This document shows positions 8,272-15,862 of a stretch of DNA of 64,000 nucleotides, in pieces (position 1 is the stretch's first letter; every line of letters starts with the position of its first letter). The position numbers were made by a program, and so were the translations under genes. This DNA comes from DATBLE01 sp963764565 (lineage in GTDB: Bacteria; Actinomycetota; Thermoleophilia; Gaiellales; Gaiellaceae), in the NCBI GenBank assembly GCA_963764565.1, contig CAVXTD010000008.1, forward strand, positions 124,001-188,000. Direction: 5' to 3'. Below the pieces are notes generated by a model. The model did no database searches. It had not been told where the DNA came from and saw nothing but the letters and a program-made list of their open reading frames with translations.

Positions 8272-9612
8272 TCAGCGCACCTGCTTGATCCGTGCGGTCA
8301 GCTCTTGAACAAGGTTGTACACAGAGCGGTCGGCCCGGATCATGTTCGTGATCTTCGTGTTCGCGTGCAGCACGGTCGTGTGGTCGCGATCCCCGAAGTG
8401 CTTGCCGATCTTCGGCAGCGACGAGTCCGTCAGCTCGCGTGAGAGGTACATCGCGACCTGCCTGGGATAGACGATGTTCTGGGACCGCTTGTGGCTGCAC
8501 AGCTCGGTCAGGCTCAGGCTGAAGCGGTCGCAAATCACCTCCTGGATCCGCTCGATCGTCACCTGGACAACCTCACCCTGTGGGAAAACATCCTTCAGCA
8601 CGTCCTGCGCCAGGTCGACCGTCATCGGCCGCCCGGTCAGCGAGGCAAAGGCCACGACCCGCGTCAGGGCACCTTCGAGCTCGCGGATGTTGGTCGAGAT
8701 CCGACCCGCGATGAAGGTCAGGAGTTGCGGGTCGGCGATGTGGATTCCGTCCGTCTTCACCTTCTTGCGCAGGATCGCGATCCGGGTCTCGAGGTCGGGC
8801 GGCTGGATGTCCGTGATCAGGCCCCACTCGAACCGCGAGCGCAGGCGAGCCTCGAGCGTCGCGATCTCCTTGGGCGGCCGGTCGGACGACAGCACGATCT
8901 GACTTCCCGACTCGTAGAGCGAGTTGAAGGTGTGGAAGAACTCCTCCTGGAAGCGCTCCTTGCCTTCGAAGAACTGGACGTCGTCGATCAGCAGCACGTC
9001 GTAGTTGCGGTACCGCTGCTTGAAGCCCTCGATGCGCTTGTCGCGCAGCGAGTTGATGAAGTCGTTGACGAACGACTCGCTTGTCACGTAGCGAACCGAC
9101 ATGCTCCCCGGGTGCTCCGACACGTACTGGCCGATCGCCTGGAGGAGATGGGTCTTTCCCAGCCCCGTCCCGCCGTAGATGAAGAGCGGGTTATACGCCT
9201 GCGCAGGGGCCTCGGCGACCGCGAGCGCAGCGGCGTGGGCGAATCGGTTCGACGAGCCGATCACAAAGAGGTCGAAGGTGTACTTCGGATTCAAGCCCGA
9301 ATCGCTGATCCGCTGCGCCGGCGGCTGGGTGGCATCCGGCGTGGTACCGGTCTCGGAGACGGTCAGCTGGATCCGCCGCTGCTGTCCCGTGGCATCGCGG
9401 ATTGCCGCCCGGATCAACTCGAGGAAGTGGCCCTCGATCCACTCGCGGGTGAAATCGTTCGGCACCGCCAGGACAAACGAGTCGTCAGTCAACTCTCGCC
9501 CCTCGACCTCGCCGAACCACGTGCGGAAGGTTGAGGCGTTGAGCGCCCCCTTGAGGCGCCCTGCCACCTCGGTCCAGAGGCTCTCCGCAGTCAGCTCATT
9601 CGGTTGCTCCAC
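8272..9612 (-). CDS. dnaA: Chromosomal replication initiator protein DnaA
   Basis: A complete DnaA, the AAA+ initiator that melts oriC. Domain I is at residues 1-75 (LWTEVAGRLKGALNASTFRTW), and the linker is short. Domain III starts at NPKYTFDLFVIGSSNRFAHA, with Walker A GGTGLGKTHLLQAIG, Walker B VLLIDDVQFFEGK and the arginine-finger region RLRSRFEWGL. Domain IV carries the DnaA-box reader SRELTDSSLPKIGKHFGDRDH and then TTVLHA. The GTG at 9612 gives a 446-residue protein whose N-terminus (VEQPNELTAESLW) fits the family. An in-frame ATG at 9663 is possible but adds 17 low-complexity residues. Confidence 0.97.
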   Translation of the reverse strand: MEQPNELTAESLWTEVAGRLKGALNASTFRTWFGEVEGRELTDDSFVLAVPNDFTREWIEGHFLELIRAAIRDATGQQRRIQLTVSETGTTPDATQPPAQRISDSGLNPKYTFDLFVIGSSNRFAHAAALAVAEAPAQAYNPLFIYGGTGLGKTHLLQAIGQYVSEHPGSMSVRYVTSESFVNDFINSLRDKRIEGFKQRYRNYDVLLIDDVQFFEGKERFQEEFFHTFNSLYESGSQIVLSSDRPPKEIATLEARLRSRFEWGLITDIQPPDLETRIAILRKKVKTDGIHIADPQLLTFIAGRISTNIRELEGALTRVVAFASLTGRPMTVDLAQDVLKDVFPQGEVVQVTIERIQEVICDRFSLSLTELCSHKRSQNIVYPRQVAMYLSRELTDSSLPKIGKHFGDRDHTTVLHANTKITNMIRADRSVYNLVQELTARIKQVR

Positions 9613-9663
9613 CCGCCCGGCCCCGGCTCCTCGTTCGACGACAGCGAGGGCCGAGCATAGCAA

Positions 9664-9937
9664 CGTCTCGGACGGCTCACAATGCCCCTTTCCGCCGACC
9701 CGCCTTTCGTAAAAACAGCCAATTTGCAGGTCTTTCTACCACTTCCACATCTCTCTCCACAGGTGTGGATAGATGCGGTTTCGGGTGCTCTCCGGTTGCC
9801 GGGAAACCGCCGCTGCGCGGGCGCTTTCCGCCCCCAGACTGTCCACAGATAGCCTGTGGAGAACCCGTTCGGATAACCTCGTCTATACTGCCGACCCGCG
9901 GCCCATCCGGCCGCCTTCTTCTTGCTCCGGAGACCTT
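9664..9937. other. oriC: Probable origin of replication (oriC)
   Basis: This gap separates the divergent dnaA and rpmH genes, the canonical actinobacterial oriC position. It contains several DnaA-box-like sites: TGTGGATAG at 9764-9772 (8/9 to the reversed consensus), CTGTCCACA at 9839-9847 (8/9 to TTGTCCACA) and TGTGGAGAA at 9855-9863 (8/9). They occur as two facing pairs: TCCACA-GG-TGTGGA at 9756-9769, and TCCACAG-ATAGC-CTGTGGA at 9842-9860. A comparatively AT-rich stretch at 9708-9755 could be the unwinding element. It is shorter and has fewer boxes than the Streptomyces oriC. The assignment is inferred from position and motifs. Confidence 0.7.
9884..9889 (+). promoter_or_regulatory. Candidate -10 element (TATACT) for rpmH
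   Basis: TATACT matches the sigma-70 -10 consensus in five of six positions and lies 48 nt before the rpmH GTG. No convincing -35 is seen at the 16-18 bp spacing, where the DnaA-box cluster ends, so DnaA binding could influence this promoter. The call rests on one hexamer. Confidence 0.4.
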
Positions 9938-10072
9938 GTGAAGCGGACCTACCAGCCCAACGTGCGCAGGCGGAAGCGCAAGCACGGCTTTCGTGCTCGC
10001 ATGTCGACCCGCGCCGGACGCACGATCCTCAAGCGCCGCCGCGCCAAGGGCCGGAAGCGGCTGTCCGCCTGA
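9938..10072 (+). CDS. rpmH: 50S ribosomal protein L34
   Basis: A 44-residue basic ribosomal protein starting with GTG: MKRTYQPNVRRRKRKHGFRA, ending in RRRAKGRKRLSA. This is the full, highly conserved L34 sequence. It heads the rightward rpmH-rnpA-yidD-yidC-jag-rsmG-parA-parB gene string typical of bacterial origins. A CGGAGA sequence just upstream may act as the ribosome binding site. Confidence 0.98.
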   Translation: MKRTYQPNVRRRKRKHGFRARMSTRAGRTILKRRRAKGRKRLSA

Positions 10073-10099
10073 CGTCCCCGAGTTCGGGATCGCGGAATC

Positions 10100-10444
10100 G
10101 TGCAACGCCGCCATCGCCTTTCTCGCTCACGCGACTTCGACGCGGTCTACCGCCACGGCCGGTCGGTCTCGACGCGGTTCCTCGTCCTGTACTGGTTCCC
10201 GCGAGAGGACGACGGCGAATCCAGGCTCGGGATCGCCGTGCCGAAGGGCTCCGGCACCGCAGTCGACCGAAACCGCGTCAAGCGCCGTTTGCGCGAATCG
10301 TGGCGCGAGCGTCTCGGCAGAGTGCCCGCCGGCCGTGACTACGTCCTGATCGCGCGACCGGCGCTCGGTCAGGCGCTGGCGAGCCACGACTCCACTGGCT
10401 AGGCGCCCGCCTCGACGAAGTGCTCGGGAAGGCGTCGGCAGTGA
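10100..10444 (+). CDS. rnpA: Ribonuclease P protein component, C-terminus disturbed by a frameshift
   Basis: Protein subunit of RNase P, which matures tRNA 5' ends. The N-terminal two thirds are standard: LSRSRDFDAVYRHGRS, a central RLGIAVPKG and the RNR-type basic helix DRNRVKRRLRESWRERL, then GRDYVLIARPAL. After about residue 93 the frame runs into SHDSTG and a TAG at 10400. The family C-terminus instead reads on in the next frame as LHWLGARLDEVLGKASAV (10393-10440). This indicates an indel near 10380-10390. A TGA at 10442 overlapping the yidD GTG (GTGA) is the probable real stop, although the restored frame does not reach it without a second change. Start is GTG at 10100. Confidence 0.88.
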
Positions 10445-10659
10445 GGTACGCAAGCCTCCTCCTGCGCGCGTTCTTCCCCTCACCCGGGGTGGCCGGGATG
10501 CCGACCTGCAAGTACCACCCGTCGTGCTCGCAGTACTCGTCGCTCGCGTTCAGGGAGTTCGGGCTGGTTCGCGGGGCGGCAAAGACGGCCTGGCGGCTTC
10601 TCCGCTGCAACCCGTGGAGCCGCGGCGGCGTCGACTATCCGGGAGGCCTGCGACCGTGA
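10441..10659 (+). CDS. yidD: Membrane protein insertion efficiency factor YidD
   Basis: A 72-residue YidD-family protein that assists YidC-dependent membrane insertion. The family signature is complete: CKYHPSCSQYS, an Ala/Phe-rich helix, then LLRCNPWSRGGVDYP. An N-terminal amphipathic helix (YASLLLRAFF) probably anchors it to the membrane. The GTG at 10441 sits in a GTGA context, as usual for coupling to rnpA. Its own stop overlaps the yidC GTG by two bases (GTGA at 10656-10659). Confidence 0.92.
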   Translation: MRYASLLLRAFFPSPGVAGMPTCKYHPSCSQYSSLAFREFGLVRGAAKTAWRLLRCNPWSRGGVDYPGGLRP

Positions 10660-11474
10660 TCGTCGCCAGCGTCCTCTCCCCGATCGAGAACGTCCTGCGC
10701 TGGATCCTCCAGCACCTGCACGACTCGGTCGGCCTCTCGTGGGGCTGGTCGATCATCGGGCTGACCGTGATCGTCCGCGTGGCCCTCGTCCCGCTGATGG
10801 TCAGGCAGATCCACTCGATGCAGGCGATGCAGGCGCACATGCCGGAGATGAAGGCGATTCAGACGAAGTACAAGGGCGACCGGCAGCGCCTGAACGAGGA
10901 GTTGATGAAGTTCTACAAGGAGAACAGCATCAACCCGGCGGCCTCGTGCCTGCCGATGGTCTTCCAGCTGCCGATCTTCTTCGCGCTGTACTTCGTCCTG
11001 AAGAACTTCTCGAAGCACATCCAGGCGCCTGCCTCCGAGCTCCGCTGGCTGCACATCGTCCCGAACATCACCGACAAGATCACGGCCCACTGGTCGGGCT
11101 ACCTGCTCCTCTTCGTCTACGTCGTCAGCCAGGTCGCCTCCGGGTACTTCGCATCCACGAGCGCGCAGCGCAGCCAGCGGATCCTGTTGATGGTGCTGCC
11201 CGTCTTCTTCGTTCCTGTGATCACGCGGTTTCCCGTCGGCCTGCTCATGTACTGGATGACCACCAACCTGTGGACGGTCGGCCAGGGGATCATCACGCGC
11301 CGGATGGCGCCGAAGCCGGCCCCGCCGCCGAAGCGCTCGTCGCGGACTGCGCCGAAGGACGCGCCACCCGAGCCGCCTGCGGCCGAGCGGTCGGAGCGCG
11401 TCCGCGCAGGGGCGCCGCCCGCACCCCCCCGCCGGGTCAAGCGGAAGAAGAAAACGAGGAAGGGCGGCCGGTGA
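10656..11474 (+). CDS. yidC: Membrane protein insertase YidC (Oxa1 family)
   Basis: A 272-residue insertase of the short Gram-positive type. The 60KD_IMP core spans about residues 25-215, with segments at LSWGWSIIGLTVIVRVALVP, PMVFQLPIFFALYFVLKNF, SGYLLLFVYVVSQVASGYF and VGLLMYWMTTNLWTVGQGII. A cytoplasmic hairpin (KAIQTKYKGDRQRLNEELMK) follows TM1. The Lys/Arg-rich tail (about residues 235-272) probably binds ribosomes. There is no lipoprotein signal at the N-terminus. The GTG overlaps yidD, and the stop overlaps khpB by GTGA. Confidence 0.94.
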   Translation: MIVASVLSPIENVLRWILQHLHDSVGLSWGWSIIGLTVIVRVALVPLMVRQIHSMQAMQAHMPEMKAIQTKYKGDRQRLNEELMKFYKENSINPAASCLPMVFQLPIFFALYFVLKNFSKHIQAPASELRWLHIVPNITDKITAHWSGYLLLFVYVVSQVASGYFASTSAQRSQRILLMVLPVFFVPVITRFPVGLLMYWMTTNLWTVGQGIITRRMAPKPAPPPKRSSRTAPKDAPPEPPAAERSERVRAGAPPAPPRRVKRKKKTRKGGR

Positions 11475-12160
11475 CCGACCCGCTCGAGGTCGCGGCGACT
11501 GGGGAGACCGTCGGCGAGGCGAAGTGGCACGCGCTCCGTGAGCTTGAAAGGCTCGCGCCCGGACTGGACAAGGCGGCCGTCCGGTTCGAGGTCGTTTCCG
11601 AAGGCGAGCGCGGGCTTCTCGGCGTCGGCTACGCACCTGCGCGCGTGACCGCCCGGATCGATGCGGCGGCTGCCCGGCCCACTCCGGCCGCTCGGGACCG
11701 ATCAGACGAGAGTGAGCTGGCCGCCGACCTGCGCGAGGTGCTCGGCCGGATCGTGGCGGGTATCGGCGTGCCCTGCCGGATCGATGTGATCGAGGACGAA
11801 GAGACCGTGACCGCTTCGCTGACGGGCGACGACCTCGGGGTCGTGATCGGTCGCCACGGCCAGACCATCGATGCCGTGCAGTATCTCGTCAACGCGCTCG
11901 CCTACCGCCATTACGGCAACGACCGCAAGGAGATCGTGGTCGACGCCGCAGGCTATCGCGAGCGTCGCCGGGAGACTCTCGAGTCCCTCGCGCTGCGGAG
12001 CGCCGAGCGGGCGAAGGCCTCCGCCGATCCGGTCGAGCTCGAGCCGATGTCCTCGATCGAGCGGCGGATCGTGCACCTGCGCCTCCAGGACGAGCGGGGT
12101 GTGAGCACGCGCAGCGAAGGCGAGGAGCCGTACCGCTACGTCGTCATCGAGCCTGAGTGA
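11471..12160 (+). CDS. khpB: RNA-binding protein KhpB (Jag/EloR)
   Basis: A 229-residue Jag family protein. The Jag-N domain is at residues 6-50 (GETVGEAKWHALRELERLAP and GLLGVGYAPARV). A KH domain is at about 80-150 with LGVVIGRHGQTIDAVQYLVN. A C-terminal R3H domain is at about 160-225 with RSAERAKASADPVEL, PMSSIERRIVHLRL and RYVVIEP. In Firmicutes it pairs with KhpA and controls cell elongation through RNA binding, and the gene order yidC-jag is conserved. The GTG overlaps the yidC stop. The rsmG coding frame begins just inside its 3' end. Confidence 0.92.
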   Translation: MTDPLEVAATGETVGEAKWHALRELERLAPGLDKAAVRFEVVSEGERGLLGVGYAPARVTARIDAAAARPTPAARDRSDESELAADLREVLGRIVAGIGVPCRIDVIEDEETVTASLTGDDLGVVIGRHGQTIDAVQYLVNALAYRHYGNDRKEIVVDAAGYRERRRETLESLALRSAERAKASADPVELEPMSSIERRIVHLRLQDERGVSTRSEGEEPYRYVVIEPE

Positions 12161-12743
12161 TCCGCGGCTCGAGCGCTGGCTCGAGCTCCTGGTCGAGACG
12201 CCGGGTCTGACCTCGCTCCGCGACTCGGCCGACCTGCGCCGCGTGCACCTCGACGAGAGCCTCTTCGTCCTGCCGTTGGTCGAGCGGTTTCCGGGGCCGC
12301 TCGCCGACGTTGGCTCCGGCGGCGGCGCCCCCGGGATCCCGCTGGCGGCGGCTCTTCCCGACCGCGCGGTCGTCCTGATCGAGGCGAACGGCCGCAAGTG
12401 CGAGTTCCTCGAACGGGCCGCGCGGCCATTCCCCAATATTTCGGTTGTCCATGGTCGAGCGGAGGAGCAGGAGACCGACCGGTTCGGCGTCGTTGTGGCG
12501 AAGGCGCTTGCCCCGCCGCCGGTGGCGGCGGAATGGTGTTTGCCGCTGGCCGCACCCGGCGGCGCTGCTGTCCTGCTCGTCGGCCCTACCGCCGACCCTA
12601 CCGCGGTCGCCGCGGTCGCTCGACAGGTCGGGGGCGGCCCGCTCGAGGTCCACCCGGGCGCGCTCGTCGTGCCCAAGGTGCGGGCCACTCCGGAGGGCTT
12701 CCCGCGCCGTTCGGGGATCGCCCGGAAGCGTCCGCTCGGGTAG
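12153..12743 (+). CDS. rsmG: 16S rRNA (guanine-527 N7)-methyltransferase, apparent CTG start
   Basis: RsmG/GidB, which methylates G527 of 16S rRNA. The SAM-binding motif I is LADVGSGGGAPGIPLA, followed by VVLIEANGRKCEFLERAA and VVHGRAEE, all standard. The N-terminal helix SDPRLERWLELLVETPGL is coded upstream of the first GTG (12243), so a start there would truncate the protein. The only codon that keeps it is a CTG at 12153, 8 nt inside khpB; a stop lies upstream at 12102. This gives 196 residues, slightly short for the family. It is the second probable CTG start in the window after recF. Confidence 0.88.
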   Translation: MSDPRLERWLELLVETPGLTSLRDSADLRRVHLDESLFVLPLVERFPGPLADVGSGGGAPGIPLAAALPDRAVVLIEANGRKCEFLERAARPFPNISVVHGRAEEQETDRFGVVVAKALAPPPVAAEWCLPLAAPGGAAVLLVGPTADPTAVAAVARQVGGGPLEVHPGALVVPKVRATPEGFPRRSGIARKRPLG

Positions 12744-12757
12744 GTAGTGTCGCCCGA

Positions 12758-13513
12758 GTGGCGGGGAGGGTCTACGCGGTCGCGAACCAGAAGGGCGGGG
12801 TCGGCAAGACGACGACCGCCGTCAATCTCGCCGCGTGCCTGGCCGAGGCGGGCGAGCGAGCGCTCGTCGTCGATCTCGACCCGCAGGCGAACGCGACCTC
12901 CGGTCTCGGCGAGCGCGCCAACGGCACCTCGAGCTACGACCTGCTCGACGGTGCGCCGCTCGCCGAGCTGGCGAAGCCGACGCGGTTCCACAACCTGTGG
13001 CTCGTCCCGTCGAAGCCCGACCTCGCGGGAGCGGCGGTCGAGCTCGCCAGGCGTGAGGATGGAGAGCGGTTCCTGGCCACCGCGCTCGCCGGTGCGACCG
13101 ACGGCTACTCCTTCGTCTTCCTCGACTGCCCCCCGTCGCTAGGCCCGCTGACCGTCAACGCACTGGCTGCGGCCGACCGCGTGCTCGTTCCCGTCCAGGC
13201 CGAGTACTACGCGCTCGAGGGGCTTTCGCAGCTTCTCCGCTCGGTCGACATCATCAAGGCGCGGCTCAATCCGGATTTGGCGATCGCCGGCGTGCTACTG
13301 ACGATGACCGACGGTCGCACCCGCCTCTCCGCCGAGGTCGACGCCGAAGTCCGCCGACATCTCGGCGACCTCGTCTTCGAGACGTCCGTTCCGCGCTCGG
13401 TGCGGCTGGCCGAGGCGCCGAGCCACGGACTTCCCGCAATCGCCTACGACCGCCGCTCCGCCGGCGCCGAGGCCTACTGGAAGGTGGCGATGGAGCTTGT
13501 CGAGCGTTCGTGA
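12758..13513 (+). CDS. parA: Chromosome partitioning ATPase ParA (Soj)
   Basis: A 251-residue ParA/MinD-type ATPase. The deviant Walker A is NQKGGVGKTTTAVNLAACLA at about residue 10, Walker A' is VVDLDPQANATSGLG, and Walker B is YSFVFLDCPPSLGPLT. The short N-terminus without an HTH marks the chromosomal Soj type. It drives ParB-parS segregation along the nucleoid. Start GTG 12758 is 14 nt after rsmG. The parB gene starts 17 nt inside its end, so the two are co-translated. Confidence 0.96.
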   Translation: MAGRVYAVANQKGGVGKTTTAVNLAACLAEAGERALVVDLDPQANATSGLGERANGTSSYDLLDGAPLAELAKPTRFHNLWLVPSKPDLAGAAVELARREDGERFLATALAGATDGYSFVFLDCPPSLGPLTVNALAAADRVLVPVQAEYYALEGLSQLLRSVDIIKARLNPDLAIAGVLLTMTDGRTRLSAEVDAEVRRHLGDLVFETSVPRSVRLAEAPSHGLPAIAYDRRSAGAEAYWKVAMELVERS

Positions 13514-14369
13514 GCCGGCGGCGCCCGGCACAGGGCGGAGAGGCCTCGGCCGCGGGCTGGAGGTCCTCATGGGGGGAGCCGCCGCCTCGGAGCTGTCGCA
13601 GCTCCCCATCGAGGCGATCCATCCCAACCCGAAGCAGCCCCGCAGGCGCCACGACGCGGAGGCCGCACACGGTCTTGCCGAGTCGGTCCGCACGCAGGGT
13701 GTGATCCAGCCGGTCATCGTTCGTCCACGCCACGCCGGCGGCTGGGAGCTGATCGCCGGCGAGCGGAGGTGGCGGGCTGCACGCGAGGCAGGGCTCCCGA
13801 CTGTCCCAGCACTCATTCGCGACGCCGACGATCGCGAGACGCTCTTGCTTGCCCTCGTCGAGAACGTCGCTCGCGAGCAGCTCTCGCCCGTCGAGGAGGC
13901 GCGAGCGTGCGTGCTACTGCTCGACGAGTTCGGCCTCACGCTGGGCGAAGTCGCCGAGCGGGTCGGGCGATCGAAGCCCGCCGTCTCGAATCGCACGCGC
14001 CTGCTCGACCTCCCCGACGACGTGCTTGCGCTGGTCGAGCGCGGGGATCTGAGCGACGGCCACGCGAGGGCGGTGCTCGCCGTCCCGGACCAGGAAGGCC
14101 GCCGCCGCCTCGCCCGCGAGATCGTGAAGACGGGCATGTCGGTGCGAGCCGCCGAGCAGAAGGCCCGCTGGGCAGGGGCGAAGCAGAAGCCGCGCACGAA
14201 GGCCGCGCCCGTCGACCCTGCGCTCGCCGCTCGCGTGCGGGGAGCTGCCGAGCGGATCACCGGGCTGCCGACGCGGCTCGTTCGAGGGCGACTCGAGGTG
14301 CTCTTCGCCGACGAGTACGAGCTGGCCGAGCTCGCGGAAGCGCTCGAGCGCTACGCCCCGCGGCCGTAG
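13497..14369 (+). CDS. parB: Chromosome partitioning protein ParB (Spo0J)
   Basis: A 290-residue ParB. The N-terminal RRGLGRGLEVLMGG motif binds and activates ParA. The CTP-binding ParB/Srx domain is at about 35-125 (AIHPNPKQPRRR, GERRWRAAREAGLPTVPALI, LLALVENVAREQLSP). The KorB-type HTH is at about 130-190 (GLTLGEVAERVGRSKPAVSN), and the C-terminus is a dimerisation helix. Translation is read from TTG 13497, the only start before the ParA-activating motif. A consensus parS (TGTTTCACGTGAAACA-like) was not found by eye in this window. Confidence 0.95.
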   Translation: MSSVREPAAPGTGRRGLGRGLEVLMGGAAASELSQLPIEAIHPNPKQPRRRHDAEAAHGLAESVRTQGVIQPVIVRPRHAGGWELIAGERRWRAAREAGLPTVPALIRDADDRETLLLALVENVAREQLSPVEEARACVLLLDEFGLTLGEVAERVGRSKPAVSNRTRLLDLPDDVLALVERGDLSDGHARAVLAVPDQEGRRRLAREIVKTGMSVRAAEQKARWAGAKQKPRTKAAPVDPALAARVRGAAERITGLPTRLVRGRLEVLFADEYELAELAEALERYAPRP

Positions 14370-14414
14370 GTCCCGTCGGCGGTCAACGTGCTCACACCGG
14401 CGGGCCTCGGACGA

Positions 14415-14488
14415 TGGGCGATCGTGGATTCGAACCACGGACCTCCGCCTTATCAGAGCGGCGCTCTAACCAACTGAGCTAATCGCCC
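14415..14488 (-). tRNA. tRNA-Ile (anticodon GAU)
   Basis: The minus strand gives GGGCGATTAGCTCAGTTGG at the 5' end, an anticodon arm with CTGATAAGG (anticodon GAU), and a T arm with GTTCGAATC. The acceptor stem is GGGCGAU/AUCGCCC with discriminator A. All four arms pair and the length is 74 nt without CCA. It lies 45 bp downstream of parB in the opposite orientation. Confidence 0.97.
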
Positions 14489-14849
14489 GCGGTGGCGGAT
14501 TGTAGCGATGTGGCGCGGCCGGCCGGATGAGAGGATCTCCAGGTGCGCCGGATCGTGCTCGAGCGACGAGCGGGCCGCACGACTACGCGGATGATCCGCG
14601 ACTCGCCGCCCTATCTGGCCGATGACGCTCGGTACGGCTGGGCGCGGCTCCCGGTTCGGCTACTCGCGGCGATGAAGGCGACTACCGCCGAGAGCAGCGG
14701 CGAGTCTGCTTGCTCGTGAACGACGACCCGAACGTCCTGTCCGCCAAGGCGATGGAGCAGCTCGGCAAGGTTGCCCTCGCGGCGTTCTGCGGCTAGGCCC
14801 TTTCAGTCCCTCGGGCCTTGGCTAAGATCAGATCGAGGCCTGCGTCGCT
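14489..14849. other. Gene-poor stretch between tRNA-Ile and the nuclease gene
   Basis: No supported gene is seen in these 361 bp. On the plus strand two short readings exist (GTG 14543 to about 14719, and a 26-codon piece with VNDDPNVLSAKAMEQLGKV ending at 14796). Neither resembles a family I recognise, and neither has a convincing ribosome binding site. They could be gene debris. A promoter for the bifunctional nuclease gene is expected here but no clear hexamer pair is visible. Confidence 0.5.
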
Positions 14850-15398
14850 TTGCATGAGATGCACATCTACGGCGTCAGCTTCGACATCGTCGGCAAGCAG
14901 CCGATCGTGTTGTTGAAGACCGCCGACGGGAACAAGTTCCTGCCGATCTGGATCGGGCATTCGGAGGCTGCCGCGATCCTGATGAAGCTCCAAGGGGCTG
15001 ACACGCCGCGGCCGATGACGCACGATCTCGTCACGGAGATGCTCGCCCAGCTCGAGGCGCGCGTGGCGCGCATCACAGTCACCGATCTCCGCGACAACAC
15101 CTTCTACGCGAGCATCACGATCCAGCAGGACGGCTCCGAGATCGAGGTCGATTCGCGGCCCTCCGACGCGATCGCGCTTGCGGTTCGCGCGGAGGCGCCG
15201 ATCTTCGCGGACGACCGGGTAATCGAGGAGTCGGCGATCGAGTTCGAAGGGGACGAGGTGAACGAGGAGGAGATTGTCGACGAGTTCCGGAGGTTTCTCG
15301 ACCAAGTCACTCCCGACGAGTTTGCGGTCGAGGGCGAAGAAGAGAACGATGACCTCGAGGCGGAAGAGACCGACGTGGAGGACGAGGAAGGCCGCTAG
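14850..15398 (+). CDS. Bifunctional nuclease family protein (DUF151)
   Basis: A 182-residue protein of the DUF151/bifunctional nuclease family, described in plants as DNase/RNase and widespread but poorly studied in actinobacteria. The conserved domain fills residues 1-130: QPIVLLKTADGNKFLPIWIG, EAAAILMKLQG, RPMTHDLVTEML, then RPSDAIALAVRAEAPIF, the family hallmark. The last 35 residues are strongly acidic, like the tail of the family in this clade. TTG at 14850 is preferred because MHEMHIYGV aligns with family N-termini; ATG 14859 is the alternative. Confidence 0.88.
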   Translation: MHEMHIYGVSFDIVGKQPIVLLKTADGNKFLPIWIGHSEAAAILMKLQGADTPRPMTHDLVTEMLAQLEARVARITVTDLRDNTFYASITIQQDGSEIEVDSRPSDAIALAVRAEAPIFADDRVIEESAIEFEGDEVNEEEIVDEFRRFLDQVTPDEFAVEGEEENDDLEAEETDVEDEEGR

Positions 15399-15399
15399 C

Positions 15400-15837
15400 T
15401 CAGCGGCCTTGCCACTGAACGTAGACGCGCTTGTCCGTCGCCGGGATCGTGATCAGGCGGTACGGCGAGGTGAGCCGGATCGCCGCCGGTTGTCCGAGCA
15501 ACGGGGTGGTCTCCCGGGCCAGCACACGGACGTCGCCACGCCGGTCGGCGACGCTGAGGATCTCGACCCCGTAGCCGCTGCTCGATCTAGGGCCTGCCGC
15601 GACGAGGATCAGCCGGCGGCGCGTGAAGTCGATCGGCGGGATCTCGGGCGAGCCTCGAGGGAACGTCCTCGCCAGGTAGCGATCGACCTGGCTGCGAGTC
15701 CAGAACGAGCGGGTGACCGACTTCGGCCAGAGCACCGGGCCAACACGTGCGGTCACGTCTCGCCAGGCGACGGCCTTCGCTCCGCTGGTCTCCACCGCTC
15801 GAGTCCAGACGACACCGCCGGCGATCGCGAGCGTCAC
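15400..15837 (-). CDS. Membrane-anchored PrcB-like (protease complex inhibitor C-domain) protein
   Basis: A 145-residue protein with a short N-terminal hydrophobic segment (LAIAGGVVW) acting as signal or anchor. The C-terminal half matches the PrcB_C fold: RRRLILVAAGPRSSSGYGVE, a strand-rich middle, then PYRLITIPATDKRVYVQW. In spirochaetes PrcB inhibits the PrcA-PrtP protease complex, but most bacterial members have no assigned role. It begins 25 nt after the L,D-transpeptidase stop on the same strand, so the pair is probably co-transcribed and extracytoplasmic. GTG 15837 is the only reasonable start. Confidence 0.65.
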   Translation of the reverse strand: MTLAIAGGVVWTRAVETSGAKAVAWRDVTARVGPVLWPKSVTRSFWTRSQVDRYLARTFPRGSPEIPPIDFTRRRLILVAAGPRSSSGYGVEILSVADRRGDVRVLARETTPLLGQPAAIRLTSPYRLITIPATDKRVYVQWQGR

Positions 15838-15862
15838 CGCAGCGATGGCCGCGAATCCGAGC

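Noticed and set aside
14415..14488. Phage or integrative-element attachment site at tRNA-Ile
   Set aside because: No integrase, no direct repeat of the tRNA 3' end and no mobile genes nearby. No insertion sequence or transposase was recognised in the window.
14540..14796. Two short plus-strand readings after tRNA-Ile
   Set aside because: They have no family resemblance and no ribosome binding site, and could be remnants; not annotated as genes.
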